Positions 18,111-30,776 of a stretch of 51,154 nt of DNA are shown here, in pieces. Below the pieces are notes generated by a model. The model was given only the letters and a program-made list of their open reading frames with translations. It made no database searches and was not told where the DNA came from. Position 1 is the stretch's first letter, and each line of letters starts with the position of its first letter. Source of the stretch: Marivirga sp. (GTDB lineage Bacteria; Bacteroidota; Bacteroidia; Cytophagales; Cyclobacteriaceae); assembly GCF_024636815.1 (NCBI RefSeq), contig NZ_JAGXGF010000209.1, positions 1-51,154 of the forward strand. Direction: 5' to 3'. The position numbers were made by a program, and so were the translations under genes.

Positions 18111-20555
18111 TTATCCTCTTGGATCTAATATTTGATCAATTCTGCTTACTAAATCTTGTAAGTGGTAACGAGACATTTGATCGCTTTGTCTTGCTAAACC
18201 TCTATTGATTTCAGCTCTTAAAGTAACTAGATTACCTCTGGAAAGAGATGGTATATCAGTTGTACGAATATCATTATCTTCAATATTCACTAAATCACCC
18301 AATTGCTCAACAAAAGCTTTTTGCAAGTTTCTTCTGTAAGTATCGATGCTTCTGCCAGTTCTCAATTCAGAGAAAATGCCCGTACGTAAATCACTCATCA
18401 TCTGAGTAGCTTTATAGGCATCATTTCCATTTAATGCTTCATTTTCTAAAACTCTTTTAACTCTTGACGCACTGAAAAGACTACTTAAAGTTCTTGTCTG
18501 CAAAGCTTTTACTCTGTCAATAATTCCGTCAGACTCAATTCTACCTAAAATTTCAGTATCAATCAGCCATTCCGGGGTTTCAAATAATTGCTCATTTAAA
18601 AATGCAATAGCTCTTGTTTGCTTGTCTTTAGAAGTATGAGTATAAATAGCTCCTTCTTGATCAGATGTTTTATAGTACTCGCTTATACCGCCAACATTGC
18701 CTGTAACATGACCCATATAACGATTATATTGACCGATTACATTTCCATATAGCTCAGAAAGCTCATCATAATTTTTACCTTCTTCAGAACTCCATTCAAT
18801 TAATCTATCTGCAATTCTTTTTAAGTTTTTAATACCTAAAGCAGATGCAATCATAGAATCATCTCCTATATCTTCTGTTTGAGCAGTAGGATCTACAACA
18901 CCTCTTTGCTGACGACCATATCGGTAAGCCGGATCATCTGCTTTCTCTAATATCCATCCATTTAAAATTGCCTCTTCCTCTTCAGATGTATCAATATTTG
19001 GAATCGCTCTGTAGCCATATTCAATAGCCCATTTGTCATATTCGCCCACCATCGGGAAGAAATTTTCAACACTATCCTCTGGCTGAGCCACATAATTAAA
19101 TCGAGCGTAGTCCATGATTGAAGGTGCAACACCATGTGTTTCCATGAATTTAGCGGAACGCAATGAATCAACTGAATAAGCTACACTTGACCCCATGTTA
19201 TGAGGTAATCCTAAGGTATGACCTACTTCGTGTGCAGCTACAAATCTGATTAATTCTCCCATCAATTCTTCCTCAAATTTAACTTTTTGAGCTTCCGGAT
19301 TAACGGCTGCTGTTTGGATAAAGTACCAGTTTCTTAAAAGATTCATTACGTTGTGATACCATAAAATATCACTCTCTAATATCTCTCCAGTTCTTGGATC
19401 ATGAACGTGTGGCCCTTGTGCATTTTGAATATCAGTGGCGATATAGCGAATAACTGAATATCTAACATCTTCAGGGCTCCAGTCAGGATCTTCTTCTTTT
19501 GTTGGTGCATCTTTGGCTACAATGGCATTTTTAAAACCTGCTTCTTCGAAAGCGGGTTGCCAATCTTCAATCCCTTTTTTGATGAATTCTCTCCACTCAA
19601 GCGGAGTAGCAGGATCGATATAATATACAATTTGCTTAACTGGTTCTACCAATTCGCCTTTATTATAAGCTTCCCAGTCAGAAGGTTCCAATCTCCATCT
19701 GGTAATGAAACGATTGTCATCTGCTTTATGAGAATCTTTAGAATAATCTAACTGACGAATAGAGAAGTAGCCTACCCTATCATCATAGTTTCTTGGAACG
19801 ATTGGATCTTCTGGAAGCAAAATCCTAGATTGATTCATTTCAATTGATAATGCGCCAGTTAATTGATTGTCAGGAATCTCACTTCCTTTATAAGTTAGGA
19901 TATGTCTGATTTCTACATTTTCAGGAAATGCTTTACCATGAACGATTACAGACCTGCTTTTATCAACAGAAGAAATTTTGAATGCTTTTCTTTGGTAATC
20001 ATAAAGAGCACCAATCATAGGAACATCAGATGTAAAGAAATCCTCTACATCAATTACAAAGGATGACGAGTCTTTACCTAATGCCTCAATTTTAAAGGTA
20101 TGAATGATCGGTTCAAAATTATTATTCTTAACGGATTCATAAATAGGATCATCTGCATCCGCTACTGAGTTGAAAGAAACAGAACGTAACAATAATTGAT
20201 TATTTTTCTTTTGAAAACGAATTACTTGCTGAGGACGAGATTTCATTCCTGCTCCTCCAAAATTCAATCCTTTAACGTGACCAGAAATCCTGGAGACAAT
20301 CAAAATTTCTCTTTCCAATAAATCTTCCGGTATTTCAAAATAGTATTTGTCATCTACTTTATGGAAAGTAAACAACCCCTCATCAGATTCTGCATCTGAT
20401 GTAATTACTTTGGAGTATGGCTGGTATTTTGATTTTGAACTATTTTCTTTCTTGGGTTCATCTTTTTTCTTTTTGCCAAATAGCTGGGCATGACTTTCTG
20501 AAGCAGAAAGCCCTATAAAAGCCATTATAGCAAGACTTAATATTATTTTTTTCAT
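18111..20555 (-). CDS. Zinc-dependent metalloprotease with DUF5117/DUF5118-like regions
   Basis: HEVGHTLGLPHN zinc-binding motif; signal peptide; IKKGIEDWQPAFEEAGFKNAI. Confidence 0.9.
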   Translation of the reverse strand: MKKIILSLAIMAFIGLSASESHAQLFGKKKKDEPKKENSSKSKYQPYSKVITSDAESDEGLFTFHKVDDKYYFEIPEDLLEREILIVSRISGHVKGLNFGGAGMKSRPQQVIRFQKKNNQLLLRSVSFNSVADADDPIYESVKNNNFEPIIHTFKIEALGKDSSSFVIDVEDFFTSDVPMIGALYDYQRKAFKISSVDKSRSVIVHGKAFPENVEIRHILTYKGSEIPDNQLTGALSIEMNQSRILLPEDPIVPRNYDDRVGYFSIRQLDYSKDSHKADDNRFITRWRLEPSDWEAYNKGELVEPVKQIVYYIDPATPLEWREFIKKGIEDWQPAFEEAGFKNAIVAKDAPTKEEDPDWSPEDVRYSVIRYIATDIQNAQGPHVHDPRTGEILESDILWYHNVMNLLRNWYFIQTAAVNPEAQKVKFEEELMGELIRFVAAHEVGHTLGLPHNMGSSVAYSVDSLRSAKFMETHGVAPSIMDYARFNYVAQPEDSVENFFPMVGEYDKWAIEYGYRAIPNIDTSEEEEAILNGWILEKADDPAYRYGRQQRGVVDPTAQTEDIGDDSMIASALGIKNLKRIADRLIEWSSEEGKNYDELSELYGNVIGQYNRYMGHVTGNVGGISEYYKTSDQEGAIYTHTSKDKQTRAIAFLNEQLFETPEWLIDTEILGRIESDGIIDRVKALQTRTLSSLFSASRVKRVLENEALNGNDAYKATQMMSDLRTGIFSELRTGRSIDTYRRNLQKAFVEQLGDLVNIEDNDIRTTDIPSLSRGNLVTLRAEINRGLARQSDQMSRYHLQDLVSRIDQILDPRG

Positions 20556-20736
20556 TGTATATACATTTAATTTTCTGCTAATTTAACAGTACAGGTTTAT
20601 TAAGTTTACAATTTTCAACTCTTTTCCATGAATGGAAAAATGGAAGCTACTATTGGAAAAAGTATTCCCTTGAAATATGATAAGCCATTAGATCATAAAA
20701 TTTTAGTCTTAACCCTAACCGAAAGATAAAAATGCT

Positions 20737-20766
20737 TTGTTATAATTGAATTAAACCTTAGCTTTG
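20737..20766 (+). promoter_or_regulatory. Bacteroidota-type -33/-7 promoter for atpD
   Basis: TTG-N19-TAGCTTTG matches TTG-N17-23-TAnnTTTG. Confidence 0.6.
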
Positions 20767-20810
20767 CACCCTGAAAGAAGAGAGCAATTTTATTTTATTA
20801 TAATTATTAA

Positions 20811-22322
<1,512 letters not shown>

Positions 22323-22332
22323 AATTAAAATC

Positions 22333-22581
22333 ATGCTTTTAGAAATCATTACACCGGAAAAAAATGTGTTTAAAGGAAATGTAGATTCTGCTACTTTTCC
22401 GGGAAGCAATGGTTCTTTTCAGGTTTTGAATAACCACGCCCCGCTAATCAGTTCATTAGACAAAGGAGATTTGAAGTTCTCCGATGGTAAAAATGATACT
22501 ACCATAATAGTTGATGGCGGAGTGGTAGAAGTTTTAAATAATACGATTACTGTTCTTGCTGAAAAGGTTATTGAGGAGTAG
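22333..22581 (+). CDS. atpC: F-type ATP synthase subunit epsilon
   Basis: LEIITPEKNVFKGNVDSATFPGSNGSFQVLNNHAPLIS. Confidence 0.95.
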   Translation: MLLEIITPEKNVFKGNVDSATFPGSNGSFQVLNNHAPLISSLDKGDLKFSDGKNDTTIIVDGGVVEVLNNTITVLAEKVIEE

Positions 22582-22606
22582 TTTAGTTAAATATTTATAG
22601 AATAAT

Positions 22607-22640
22607 AAGCCGATTTACTAAAATGTAAATCGGCTTTTTT
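22607..22640 (+). terminator. Intrinsic terminator after atpC
   Basis: AAGCCGATTTAC-taaaat-GTAAATCGGCTT + T run. Confidence 0.88.
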
Positions 22641-22718
22641 CGTTATAATTCTACCTTTATTTCTAAATTCTTATTACCAACTATATCTTGTAAATTGCAT
22701 CCAAATTGAATTTGATCA

Positions 22719-24548
22719 ATGAAAACATATTTTAGGGTACTTTCTTATGCAAAACCATTAGGCTGGTTAGCACCACAATATTTAATTTACGCTATACTAC
22801 AAGCTGTCTTTAGTGTAATAACTTTGGGTATTTTGACCCCGGTCTTAAATGTATTGTTCAAAGTTGAAGAAGAAGCAAGTAAAATACCTGAGTCCTTACC
22901 AGAATTTAATCTCAGTATTCAATATTTAACAGATGTATTTAATTATTATTTTCTGTCTATAGTTCAGGAAGATCGATTTGCAGCATTACAATTTGTATGT
23001 GTGTTATTGATCGTTAGTATCTTTCTCTCTAACTTATTTAGGTATTTATTAGCAATTATTTCTGCAATAGTGAAAGCTAATGTGATATCAAACCTGAGAA
23101 ATGCACTCTACAATAGATTAATAAATATGCATATTGGTTTCTTTACAGAAGAGCGTAAAGGAAATATCATGTCAAAAGTAATGGCTGATGTTCAAGAAGT
23201 GGAAGGGACAGTAGTGAACAGTTTAAAGGCTGTAGTCAAAGAACCATTCTTGCTTATAGGCTATTTTATTGCGCTTTTCTTCATTTCTGCCAAGCTTACC
23301 TTAATAACATTGATAATCCTTCCCATTTCAGGTTTTATCATATCCTACATTGCCATTTCCTTGAAAAAGAAAGCCAGACAGAGCCAAGAAACAATAGGTA
23401 GGATATCTGATATTTTAGAGGAGACCTTAAGTGGAATGCGTATTATCAAGGCATTTAACGCTATTAATTTCTCAAAAAATCGTTTCCAAAAAGAAGTTAA
23501 AAACTATGCTGAATTCAATATTAGCATGCAAAAAAGACAAGCCTTATCAAGTCCTACTTCTGAATTTTTAGGGGTGTTTGTAGTGGTGGGAGTCTTATTG
23601 ATTGGTGGAGCAATGATATTGGAAGGAAAATCCGAATTAGATGCGGGGAGCTTTATTACTTTCATTGCCATTTATTCACAACTTCTGGTTCCAGCTAAAG
23701 CCTTATCTACTGCTTTCAGTAATGTACAAAGAGGATTAGCTTCTGCTGAAAGAATATTTGGAATAATAGATTTAGAACCTGCTATTAAAGATAAAAGCAC
23801 AGCTAAAAAATTAGAAGAATTTAAAAGTGAATTAAGCTTTAAGAATGTTTCCTTCGCTTATGGGGAGGAAAAAGTATTAAAAAATATCAACATCAATATT
23901 CGTAAAGGAGAAACCATTGCTTTGGTAGGACCTTCCGGAGGAGGGAAATCAACCATGGTAGATTTAATTCCTCGCTTTTATGATCCAATTGATGGGGAAG
24001 TACAACTTGATGGGATTTCATTGAAAGACATTACAGTTGAAAGCCTAAGAGCTAAAATGGGAATCGTTAGTCAAGAATCTATTTTATTTAATGATACAAT
24101 TTTCAACAATATTGCTTTTGGGAAACCAGAATGTACTTTGGAAGAAGTAATGCAAGCTGCTAAAGTTGCCAATGCCCATGATTTTATTTCTCAAATGGAA
24201 GGTGGTTATGAAGCTAAAATTGGTGAAAGAGGAACCAAAATTTCTGGTGGACAAAGGCAAAGAATTAGTATAGCTAGAGCAATTTTGAAAAACCCAGACA
24301 TTTTAATTTTGGATGAAGCCACCTCTGCACTAGATTCTGAATCGGAAAAGTTGGTTCAAGATGCTTTAACTAATTTAATGAAAAACAGAACATCTATAGT
24401 GATTGCTCACCGATTAAGTACTATTCAAGAGGCAGATAAAATATATGTGATGCAAGCAGGCGAAATTATAGAAGAAGGTAAACATGAAGTTCTTATAGAA
24501 AAGGGTGGGGTTTATAAAAAGCTAATTGAAATTCAATCTGTTAGTTGA
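22719..24548 (+). CDS. ABC transporter, fused permease/ATPase, MsbA-like lipid exporter
   Basis: ALVGPSGGGKSTMVDLIPRFYDP, ISGGQRQRISIARAI, ILDEATSALD. Confidence 0.93.
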   Translation: MKTYFRVLSYAKPLGWLAPQYLIYAILQAVFSVITLGILTPVLNVLFKVEEEASKIPESLPEFNLSIQYLTDVFNYYFLSIVQEDRFAALQFVCVLLIVSIFLSNLFRYLLAIISAIVKANVISNLRNALYNRLINMHIGFFTEERKGNIMSKVMADVQEVEGTVVNSLKAVVKEPFLLIGYFIALFFISAKLTLITLIILPISGFIISYIAISLKKKARQSQETIGRISDILEETLSGMRIIKAFNAINFSKNRFQKEVKNYAEFNISMQKRQALSSPTSEFLGVFVVVGVLLIGGAMILEGKSELDAGSFITFIAIYSQLLVPAKALSTAFSNVQRGLASAERIFGIIDLEPAIKDKSTAKKLEEFKSELSFKNVSFAYGEEKVLKNININIRKGETIALVGPSGGGKSTMVDLIPRFYDPIDGEVQLDGISLKDITVESLRAKMGIVSQESILFNDTIFNNIAFGKPECTLEEVMQAAKVANAHDFISQMEGGYEAKIGERGTKISGGQRQRISIARAILKNPDILILDEATSALDSESEKLVQDALTNLMKNRTSIVIAHRLSTIQEADKIYVMQAGEIIEEGKHEVLIEKGGVYKKLIEIQSVS

Positions 24549-24676
24549 AATTAGGATTGCATAAATTCCAAAAAAAAATCGAATTAATGGTTCTTCCTCT
24601 ACTTGACAATACTAGTTGTTAAAATATTTCTATATTTGTTTATATTCATAATCAAAACCAACTCAACTCCATTTTT

Positions 24677-25069
24677 ATGAAGACTTTTAGAACTATTGTT
24701 TTTGTGGCACTTCTCATCTTTCATATAGCCACGGTTGTAATTATATCGATAGGAAAAAACGATCTTAATTTCTTATTTGATTTGTTTAAGCAAATGGATC
24801 TGGTTCAATACAGTGCTATTGCTGGTCTTGTACTTTTTCTTATTGTTGTTTTTCTATTTAAACAAGAAGAAAAAGCCAAAGCTAAGTTGATTGAAAAACA
24901 CGAACATGAAATCAACCAATTTAAAGCGAGGCTTTATGATAAAAAAGAATCTGAAACTGCTACTTCATCCGTAGAGCCTCAGTCTTCTGGTGAAAAAGAA
25001 GAAAGTCCTAAGAATGAAGCACCAGAAGAAGATTCAACCAAAACTGACGATACTAATCCCCAATCATAA
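24677..25069 (+). CDS. Small two-TM membrane protein with charged C-terminal tail
   Basis: Two hydrophobic segments then coiled-coil/acidic tail rich in E, K, S, T. Confidence 0.65.
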   Translation: MKTFRTIVFVALLIFHIATVVIISIGKNDLNFLFDLFKQMDLVQYSAIAGLVLFLIVVFLFKQEEKAKAKLIEKHEHEINQFKARLYDKKESETATSSVEPQSSGEKEESPKNEAPEEDSTKTDDTNPQS

Positions 25070-25077
25070 CAAACTGA

Positions 25078-25659
25078 ATGATTAACCTTATTAAAAATGA
25101 ACTGAATTCAGCTCAAGAAACGCTGGATAATTTTTTAAACCAACCTGAGCAGTTAGCCAATATTGAAACTGCAGTTGATATAATGGTCGAATCCTTCAAG
25201 CAGGAAGGAAAAGTGATGAGTTGTGGAAATGGTGGTTCTCACTGTGACGCCATGCATTTTGCTGAAGAATTAAGTGGAAAATTTAGGGAAGCTAGACCAG
25301 CCATAGCCGCTATGGCCTTATCTGATGTTAGCCATATCACATGTGTTGGAAATGACTATAGTTTTGATTTTATATTCAGTAGAGCTATTGAAGCATTGGG
25401 CAGAAAAGGAGATGTTTTATTAGCCATCAGTACTAGCGGAAATTCAAAGAATATTTTAGAAGCCTGTAAAGCTGCCAAAGCCAAGGGAATGAAAGTTATA
25501 GCGCTTACAGGTAAAGATGGAGGTAAATTAGCTCATGTATGCGATGTGGAAATTCGAGTTCCACATGAAGGTTATGCCGACAGGATTCAGGAAATTCACA
25601 TCAAAATTATTCACATTTTTATTTTACTGATAGAAAAAAGATTAGGGTATGTTAGCTAA
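25078..25659 (+). CDS. gmhA: D-sedoheptulose-7-phosphate isomerase
   Basis: [62 protein letters not shown]. Confidence 0.93.
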   Translation: MINLIKNELNSAQETLDNFLNQPEQLANIETAVDIMVESFKQEGKVMSCGNGGSHCDAMHFAEELSGKFREARPAIAAMALSDVSHITCVGNDYSFDFIFSRAIEALGRKGDVLLAISTSGNSKNILEACKAAKAKGMKVIALTGKDGGKLAHVCDVEIRVPHEGYADRIQEIHIKIIHIFILLIEKRLGYVS

Positions 25660-27187
25660 ATCTTATGGAAGTTCAGTTTTCGGAGTAGATGCCAATGTAA
25701 TCACCATAGAAGTTAATGTAAGCCAGGGCATGAAGTTTTACATGGTGGGTTTACCCGATAATGCTATTAAAGAAAGTGAACATCGTATTGATGCTGCTAT
25801 AAAATACAGTGGTTACAAAATGCCTCGCCAGAAGGTAGTAGTTAATTTAGCTCCTGCAGATGTGAAAAAAGAAGGTTCTGCTTACGACCTGCCCATTGCT
25901 TTGGGTATTTTAAAAGGTTCGGAACAAATTTTCACAGAGGAATTAGGGAATTATATGATTATGGGTGAGTTGGCTTTGGATGGCACACTTAGACCCGTAA
26001 AAGGTGTTTTACCCATTGCCATAGAAGCCAGAAAGCAAGGCTTTAAAGGATTTATTCTTCCACAGGAAAATGCTGCCGAAGCCGCTATTGTTAATAATTT
26101 AGATGTAATAGGGGTTTCAAACTTAAATGATGCCATTGGAGTTTTAGAAGGTACGTCTGACATCAAGCCAGTGGAAATGGATACTCGCGATATCTTCTTC
26201 ACTAATATTAATGATTATGAAGCTGATTTTGCTGATGTTCAGGGACAGGAAAATATTAAAAGAGCTTTAGAGATAGCAGCTGCTGGAGGACATAATGTGA
26301 TTATGGTAGGACCTCCCGGGGCTGGGAAAACTATGTTAGCTAAAAGATTTCCTTCTATTTTACCTCCATTAAGCTTAACCGAAGCTTTAGAAACTACAAA
26401 AATTCATTCAGTTGCAGGAAGATTAGGAGCCAATGCTTCTTTGATTGCTACAAGACCATACCGAGCTCCTCATCATACTATTTCAGATGTTGCCTTAGTA
26501 GGAGGAGGAGGCATTCCTCAACCAGGCGAAATTTCCTTAGCCAACAATGGAGTACTTTTTCTTGATGAACTTCCAGAGTTCAAGAGAACAGTTCTGGAAG
26601 TGATGCGCCAACCTTTGGAAGAACGGAGAGTCACCATTTCCAGAGCAAAAGTATCGGTTGATTTTCCTGCCAACTTTATGCTGCTGGCAAGTATGAATCC
26701 ATGTCCTTGCGGATACTACAATCATCCGGAAAAGGAATGCGTTTGTCCTCCAGGTTCTGTCAAGCGTTATCTGAATAAAGTAAGTGGACCACTTCTGGAT
26801 AGAATTGACTTACATGTGGAGGTTACTCCGGTTTCTTTTGACCAGATGACAGCAGACCGCAAAGCAGAAAGCAGCGATACCATTCGTAAAAGAGTGATAG
26901 CTGCAAAAGAAATACAAGAAAAACGATTTGAAGGCCTAGAGGATGTTCATTCCAATGCCTTGATGCCATCTCAAATGGTAAAAGAAGTTTGCGAAATAAA
27001 TTCCGCTGGAAAGGCGTTGTTAAAGAATGCAATGGAAAAATTAGGGCTATCAGCCAGAGCTTACGATAGAATTATGAAAGTTTCCCGTACTATAGCTGAT
27101 CTGGCAGGAAGTGAAGATATTAAAATAGAACATTTGGCGGAAGCCATACAATATAGAAGTTTAGATAGAGAAGAATGGGCAGGTTGA
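25649..27187 (+). CDS. YifB/ComM family Mg-chelatase-like AAA ATPase
   Basis: [61 protein letters not shown]. Confidence 0.95.
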   Translation: MLAKSYGSSVFGVDANVITIEVNVSQGMKFYMVGLPDNAIKESEHRIDAAIKYSGYKMPRQKVVVNLAPADVKKEGSAYDLPIALGILKGSEQIFTEELGNYMIMGELALDGTLRPVKGVLPIAIEARKQGFKGFILPQENAAEAAIVNNLDVIGVSNLNDAIGVLEGTSDIKPVEMDTRDIFFTNINDYEADFADVQGQENIKRALEIAAAGGHNVIMVGPPGAGKTMLAKRFPSILPPLSLTEALETTKIHSVAGRLGANASLIATRPYRAPHHTISDVALVGGGGIPQPGEISLANNGVLFLDELPEFKRTVLEVMRQPLEERRVTISRAKVSVDFPANFMLLASMNPCPCGYYNHPEKECVCPPGSVKRYLNKVSGPLLDRIDLHVEVTPVSFDQMTADRKAESSDTIRKRVIAAKEIQEKRFEGLEDVHSNALMPSQMVKEVCEINSAGKALLKNAMEKLGLSARAYDRIMKVSRTIADLAGSEDIKIEHLAEAIQYRSLDREEWAG

Positions 27188-27792
27188 AGTTAGTTTTTAT
27201 AACAGTTATCTTATTAGTTTTTAGTTTTATTGGTTACTCGCAAGAACTCGTTTATGATGTCACTATTGAGGGCAGACCAGTGGGTAATATGTTGGTGACT
27301 AAAAAAGTCTTGGATAGCGGAAAGGTTTATTTTTCGGCTGTAATGGATTTAGAATATAAATTATTCAGGCCAACTCAAATGGTCCAATTAATGGAAGCTA
27401 TTTATCAAAATGATACTTTGCGTCAAGCTTATTTTGTTGATAAAAGAAATGGAGAGCTTATTCAAGAATCTAAAATAGAGCGATTACAAGGAAAAGAATA
27501 TTATCGTACCACTAAAGACAGCACGAAAAATTGGCACGAAAAACCTGTTTTAAATAGCTTAGTTAAACTATATTTTAATCAACCTCAAAAGCGAGATTCA
27601 GTATTTTCTGAAATCACTCATAAGTATAATACAATTGCCAAATTGCCCGAAGAAAGCCGCTTTATGATGGTAAATGAAGAAGGAGAGAAGTCTATTTATG
27701 AATATAATGAAAATGGAATCTGTGTTCAACGTAATTTCAACCTTGGTGCTGTAGAATATAAAATAAAACTAATTGAGGAGGATAAGAAGTAG
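27175..27792 (+). CDS. Secreted hypothetical protein, DUF6134-like
   Basis: Signal peptide then ELVYDVTIEGRPVGNMLVTKK...; overlaps the 3' end of the YifB/ComM gene. Confidence 0.7.
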   Translation: MGRLKLVFITVILLVFSFIGYSQELVYDVTIEGRPVGNMLVTKKVLDSGKVYFSAVMDLEYKLFRPTQMVQLMEAIYQNDTLRQAYFVDKRNGELIQESKIERLQGKEYYRTTKDSTKNWHEKPVLNSLVKLYFNQPQKRDSVFSEITHKYNTIAKLPEESRFMMVNEEGEKSIYEYNENGICVQRNFNLGAVEYKIKLIEEDKK

Positions 27793-27889
27793 TTTTATAA
27801 GGAAATTTTATTTCGGTATCTCTTTTTATACATCAATGATGTGTCAATATAAGCATTAATAAAAATAATATACATAGACTATAGATATA

Positions 27890-27923
27890 ACAGAAAAGGC
27901 CTCATGTTGAGGCCTTTTCTGTT
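27890..27923. terminator. Bidirectional intrinsic terminator
   Basis: ACAGAAAAGGCCTCA-tgt-TGAGGCCTTTTCTGT, between convergent genes. Confidence 0.85.
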
Positions 27924-27946
27924 ATAAAACTTTGGGTTAGCATTTA

Positions 27947-30565
27947 TTAAAATTTTAAATTAATTCCAGCTTGAACCATAGTCCCCATAAAACCAAACTG
28001 ATTTACTTCCCATGGATATCTAAACCTGCCACCTAAATCTGTTCCCGGATCTCCTTTAGGGTCAATTTCATCTGGATAAACATCAAACAAATTATTAACA
28101 CCCAATGTAGCGCCCAAATTATCATTAAACTTATAGCTCATATTTAAATCTGTAATAATTTTAGCACTAAAAACCTGATCTTTATCTGGATCCTCAGGGT
28201 GTCTCCAGGTTACTTCTCCAAATCTTGTATTGTTTAAGGTTGCCGTAAAATCACCTATTTTATAAGTTATTCCCAATAACACCTTATCTTGAGGTCTGGC
28301 ACTTGTAATTCGGGATCTTTCTTCCCTGTTAAAAATGTTTATTCCAGTTTCTTCAATAGGAGCAGGCGTATTGATGGTGCCATTAATTTCCATATTGTTA
28401 TAATTGGCTGCCAAAGTCAAACTTAAATCTCCAGCACCTAAAATAATATTATCATAACCTATTACCAGATCTACCCCGTCAGAGACAGTGTTAGCACCGT
28501 TAATAAAGAATTTTAATGCAGAAATGTTTTGCTGATTTAAGATAGACCCTACAGCAGAGGTGGTATCGTTACTTGTAATCTGACTTGAGAATACTATTCT
28601 GTCATCCACCTCAATATGGTAGTAATCTAAGCTAAATGAGAAGTTATTGGCAAAATTGGAAGCGATACCAGCAGTTATGTTAAAAGATTTTTCCTGCTTT
28701 AACTTTGGTACGCCTAATGACCTAACTACCGGGCTTAAATTATTAAAAGTCCCTTCATTCTGAAGTTGACCATCTACTACTAATGTTTGTACATTACTGA
28801 AGTAGATTTGATGTAAAGATGGTGCCCTGAATCCTGTTGAAACGGAGGATCTCAAAGTTAAGATATCATCCAACATTTTATAACGTGCATTGAATTTCCA
28901 ATTGACATTACTGCCAAAGTCACTATAATTTTCATACCTCACAGCACCGCCAATTAGTAGATTATCACTTACATCGTATGCCAAATCTGCATAAACCCCC
29001 ACATTATATCTGATGGCATCTTCTTCATTGCTCGGCTGTAAGCCTGGGAATGATTGTGCTCCTCCTCCAACATAGGAAGCTTCTTCTCCTGCAGTAGCCA
29101 CAAAGTTTTCAAAGCGAATTTCCGTGCCAGCAGAAAATACAAGATTTCCGAATTGCTTCCCTACATCTAGGTTTGATACTGTATGACCAAATTCATATCC
29201 TCCAGCTCTGAAATTAGTTGGGCTGTCAGCTCCTAAAGAAGGATTCAGGGTGTTACCTATGGTGTAATCCACTTCATTCCTTCCTGAGGTAAGGCTAATG
29301 TCATAGCCCCAGCCATTTCGCTCCCCATCTATTCCTATCGTTAGTGTATTGTCTAAAATATCTGAGTTAAAAGTAGGCTGAAAACCTTGATAGGTTGTGC
29401 CTGATTCATGTAGCAAATTGAATGGGTCCGGAACCCAGTAAGGAGTTCTGTATATTGCATAACTAGTACCTTTTCTCAGCGTAATACCACCAAAAGAATA
29501 GAGAGAGGCACCTCCTTTTAAGTCGAATCTTGAATTATAAAAGGCATTAGAGCTTGTAAGTTCCGGTATACCTACTGTCATTCCTAGGTCAGGATTTTGT
29601 TGTATCCAGGAGTTATCTGGACCAACACCAAAGAGGACATCTTCACCAGGCGTGCCTGGCCTATTTGTTCTTTGTTGATCATAAAAAGAAGCTGTCACAT
29701 TAATGAAACCATTATTACCCACTTCAAAACCTGTATTAAAATCGGAACCTATCCTAAAACCATCACCCTCAGTAGTAATACCGGAGTTAACAGAAAACTT
29801 ACTCTGTTCAGTTTCTTCTTTTAATATAATATTAACTACACCTGCAATAGCATCAGAGCCGTATTGTGCAGAAGCACCATCTCTTAAGACTTCTACACGC
29901 TCAATGGCAGCAGCGGGAATACTTTTCATATCTACACCAACTTCCCCCCTGCCAGGAGTTTCATTTACATAAACCAACGCACTTGCATTCTTTCTTTTTC
30001 CATTAACCAATACCAAGGTTCTACTTGGCCCTAAATTCCTTAAATCAGCCGGGTCAAAATGTGCCGTTGCATCCGAAATAGTCTGATTGGTAGAATTGTA
30101 CGAAGGAACAGTATATGTCAGCATTTTATCCACAGAGAACTGACCTGTTTGCTGCATATCTTCAATTTTGATGTTGTCGATAGGCACGGGTGAGTCTGCT
30201 ATAGTCCTTGGCTTAAAACGTGAACCTGTCACCATTACGGTTCCTAAGGACAAAACATCAGATTTAAGAACTATCCTTAACTGCTTGTTATTAGAATCTA
30301 CCAATACGGATTCCTTTAAGTAGCCCACAAAACTGATTATCAGGTTAGAAGGGTCATTGGTGGGGATTTCAATTTTAAATTCACCATTTAGATCTGTAGT
30401 AACTCCCGTGCTAGTTCCTTCAATTACTACGTTTGCCCCTACCAGGGGATCATTGGTATCTCCATCAAAAACTTTTCCACTCACTGTATATTGAGCCATG
30501 ATTTTTCCACTAAATATGGTAAATACTGCCATAAGTAAAAATATTTTGTAGTTTTTCTTATCCAT
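27947..30565 (-). CDS. TonB-dependent outer membrane receptor with carboxypeptidase-like N-terminal domain
   Basis: YTVSGKVFDGDTNDPLVGANVVIEGTSTGVTTDLNGEF; plug domain VEVLRDGASAQYGSDAIAGVVNIIL. Confidence 0.93.
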   Translation of the reverse strand: MDKKNYKIFLLMAVFTIFSGKIMAQYTVSGKVFDGDTNDPLVGANVVIEGTSTGVTTDLNGEFKIEIPTNDPSNLIISFVGYLKESVLVDSNNKQLRIVLKSDVLSLGTVMVTGSRFKPRTIADSPVPIDNIKIEDMQQTGQFSVDKMLTYTVPSYNSTNQTISDATAHFDPADLRNLGPSRTLVLVNGKRKNASALVYVNETPGRGEVGVDMKSIPAAAIERVEVLRDGASAQYGSDAIAGVVNIILKEETEQSKFSVNSGITTEGDGFRIGSDFNTGFEVGNNGFINVTASFYDQQRTNRPGTPGEDVLFGVGPDNSWIQQNPDLGMTVGIPELTSSNAFYNSRFDLKGGASLYSFGGITLRKGTSYAIYRTPYWVPDPFNLLHESGTTYQGFQPTFNSDILDNTLTIGIDGERNGWGYDISLTSGRNEVDYTIGNTLNPSLGADSPTNFRAGGYEFGHTVSNLDVGKQFGNLVFSAGTEIRFENFVATAGEEASYVGGGAQSFPGLQPSNEEDAIRYNVGVYADLAYDVSDNLLIGGAVRYENYSDFGSNVNWKFNARYKMLDDILTLRSSVSTGFRAPSLHQIYFSNVQTLVVDGQLQNEGTFNNLSPVVRSLGVPKLKQEKSFNITAGIASNFANNFSFSLDYYHIEVDDRIVFSSQITSNDTTSAVGSILNQQNISALKFFINGANTVSDGVDLVIGYDNIILGAGDLSLTLAANYNNMEINGTINTPAPIEETGINIFNREERSRITSARPQDKVLLGITYKIGDFTATLNNTRFGEVTWRHPEDPDKDQVFSAKIITDLNMSYKFNDNLGATLGVNNLFDVYPDEIDPKGDPGTDLGGRFRYPWEVNQFGFMGTMVQAGINLKF

Positions 30566-30776
30566 GTCATTTTATATTTGGTTATAATTCAAATATGTAA
30601 AATAAATTAATATGTTGCTCACGGAATGGGGTTAAATCTCTAGAGGATATGAGAAAAGCAATAAAATATACCTGAATAGTTTTATTCTTCTAGATTGTTA
30701 GATTTTATGCTAAATTGTAATAGACTATAAATCTGGAGATTAGCTCTTTCTGTAAGGGTTTTTAAACTAAGTTGAA

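Noticed and set aside
25649-25659. Overlap of gmhA and the YifB/ComM gene as a frameshift
   Set aside because: ATGTTAGCTAA is an ordinary short translational-coupling overlap; both proteins are full length.
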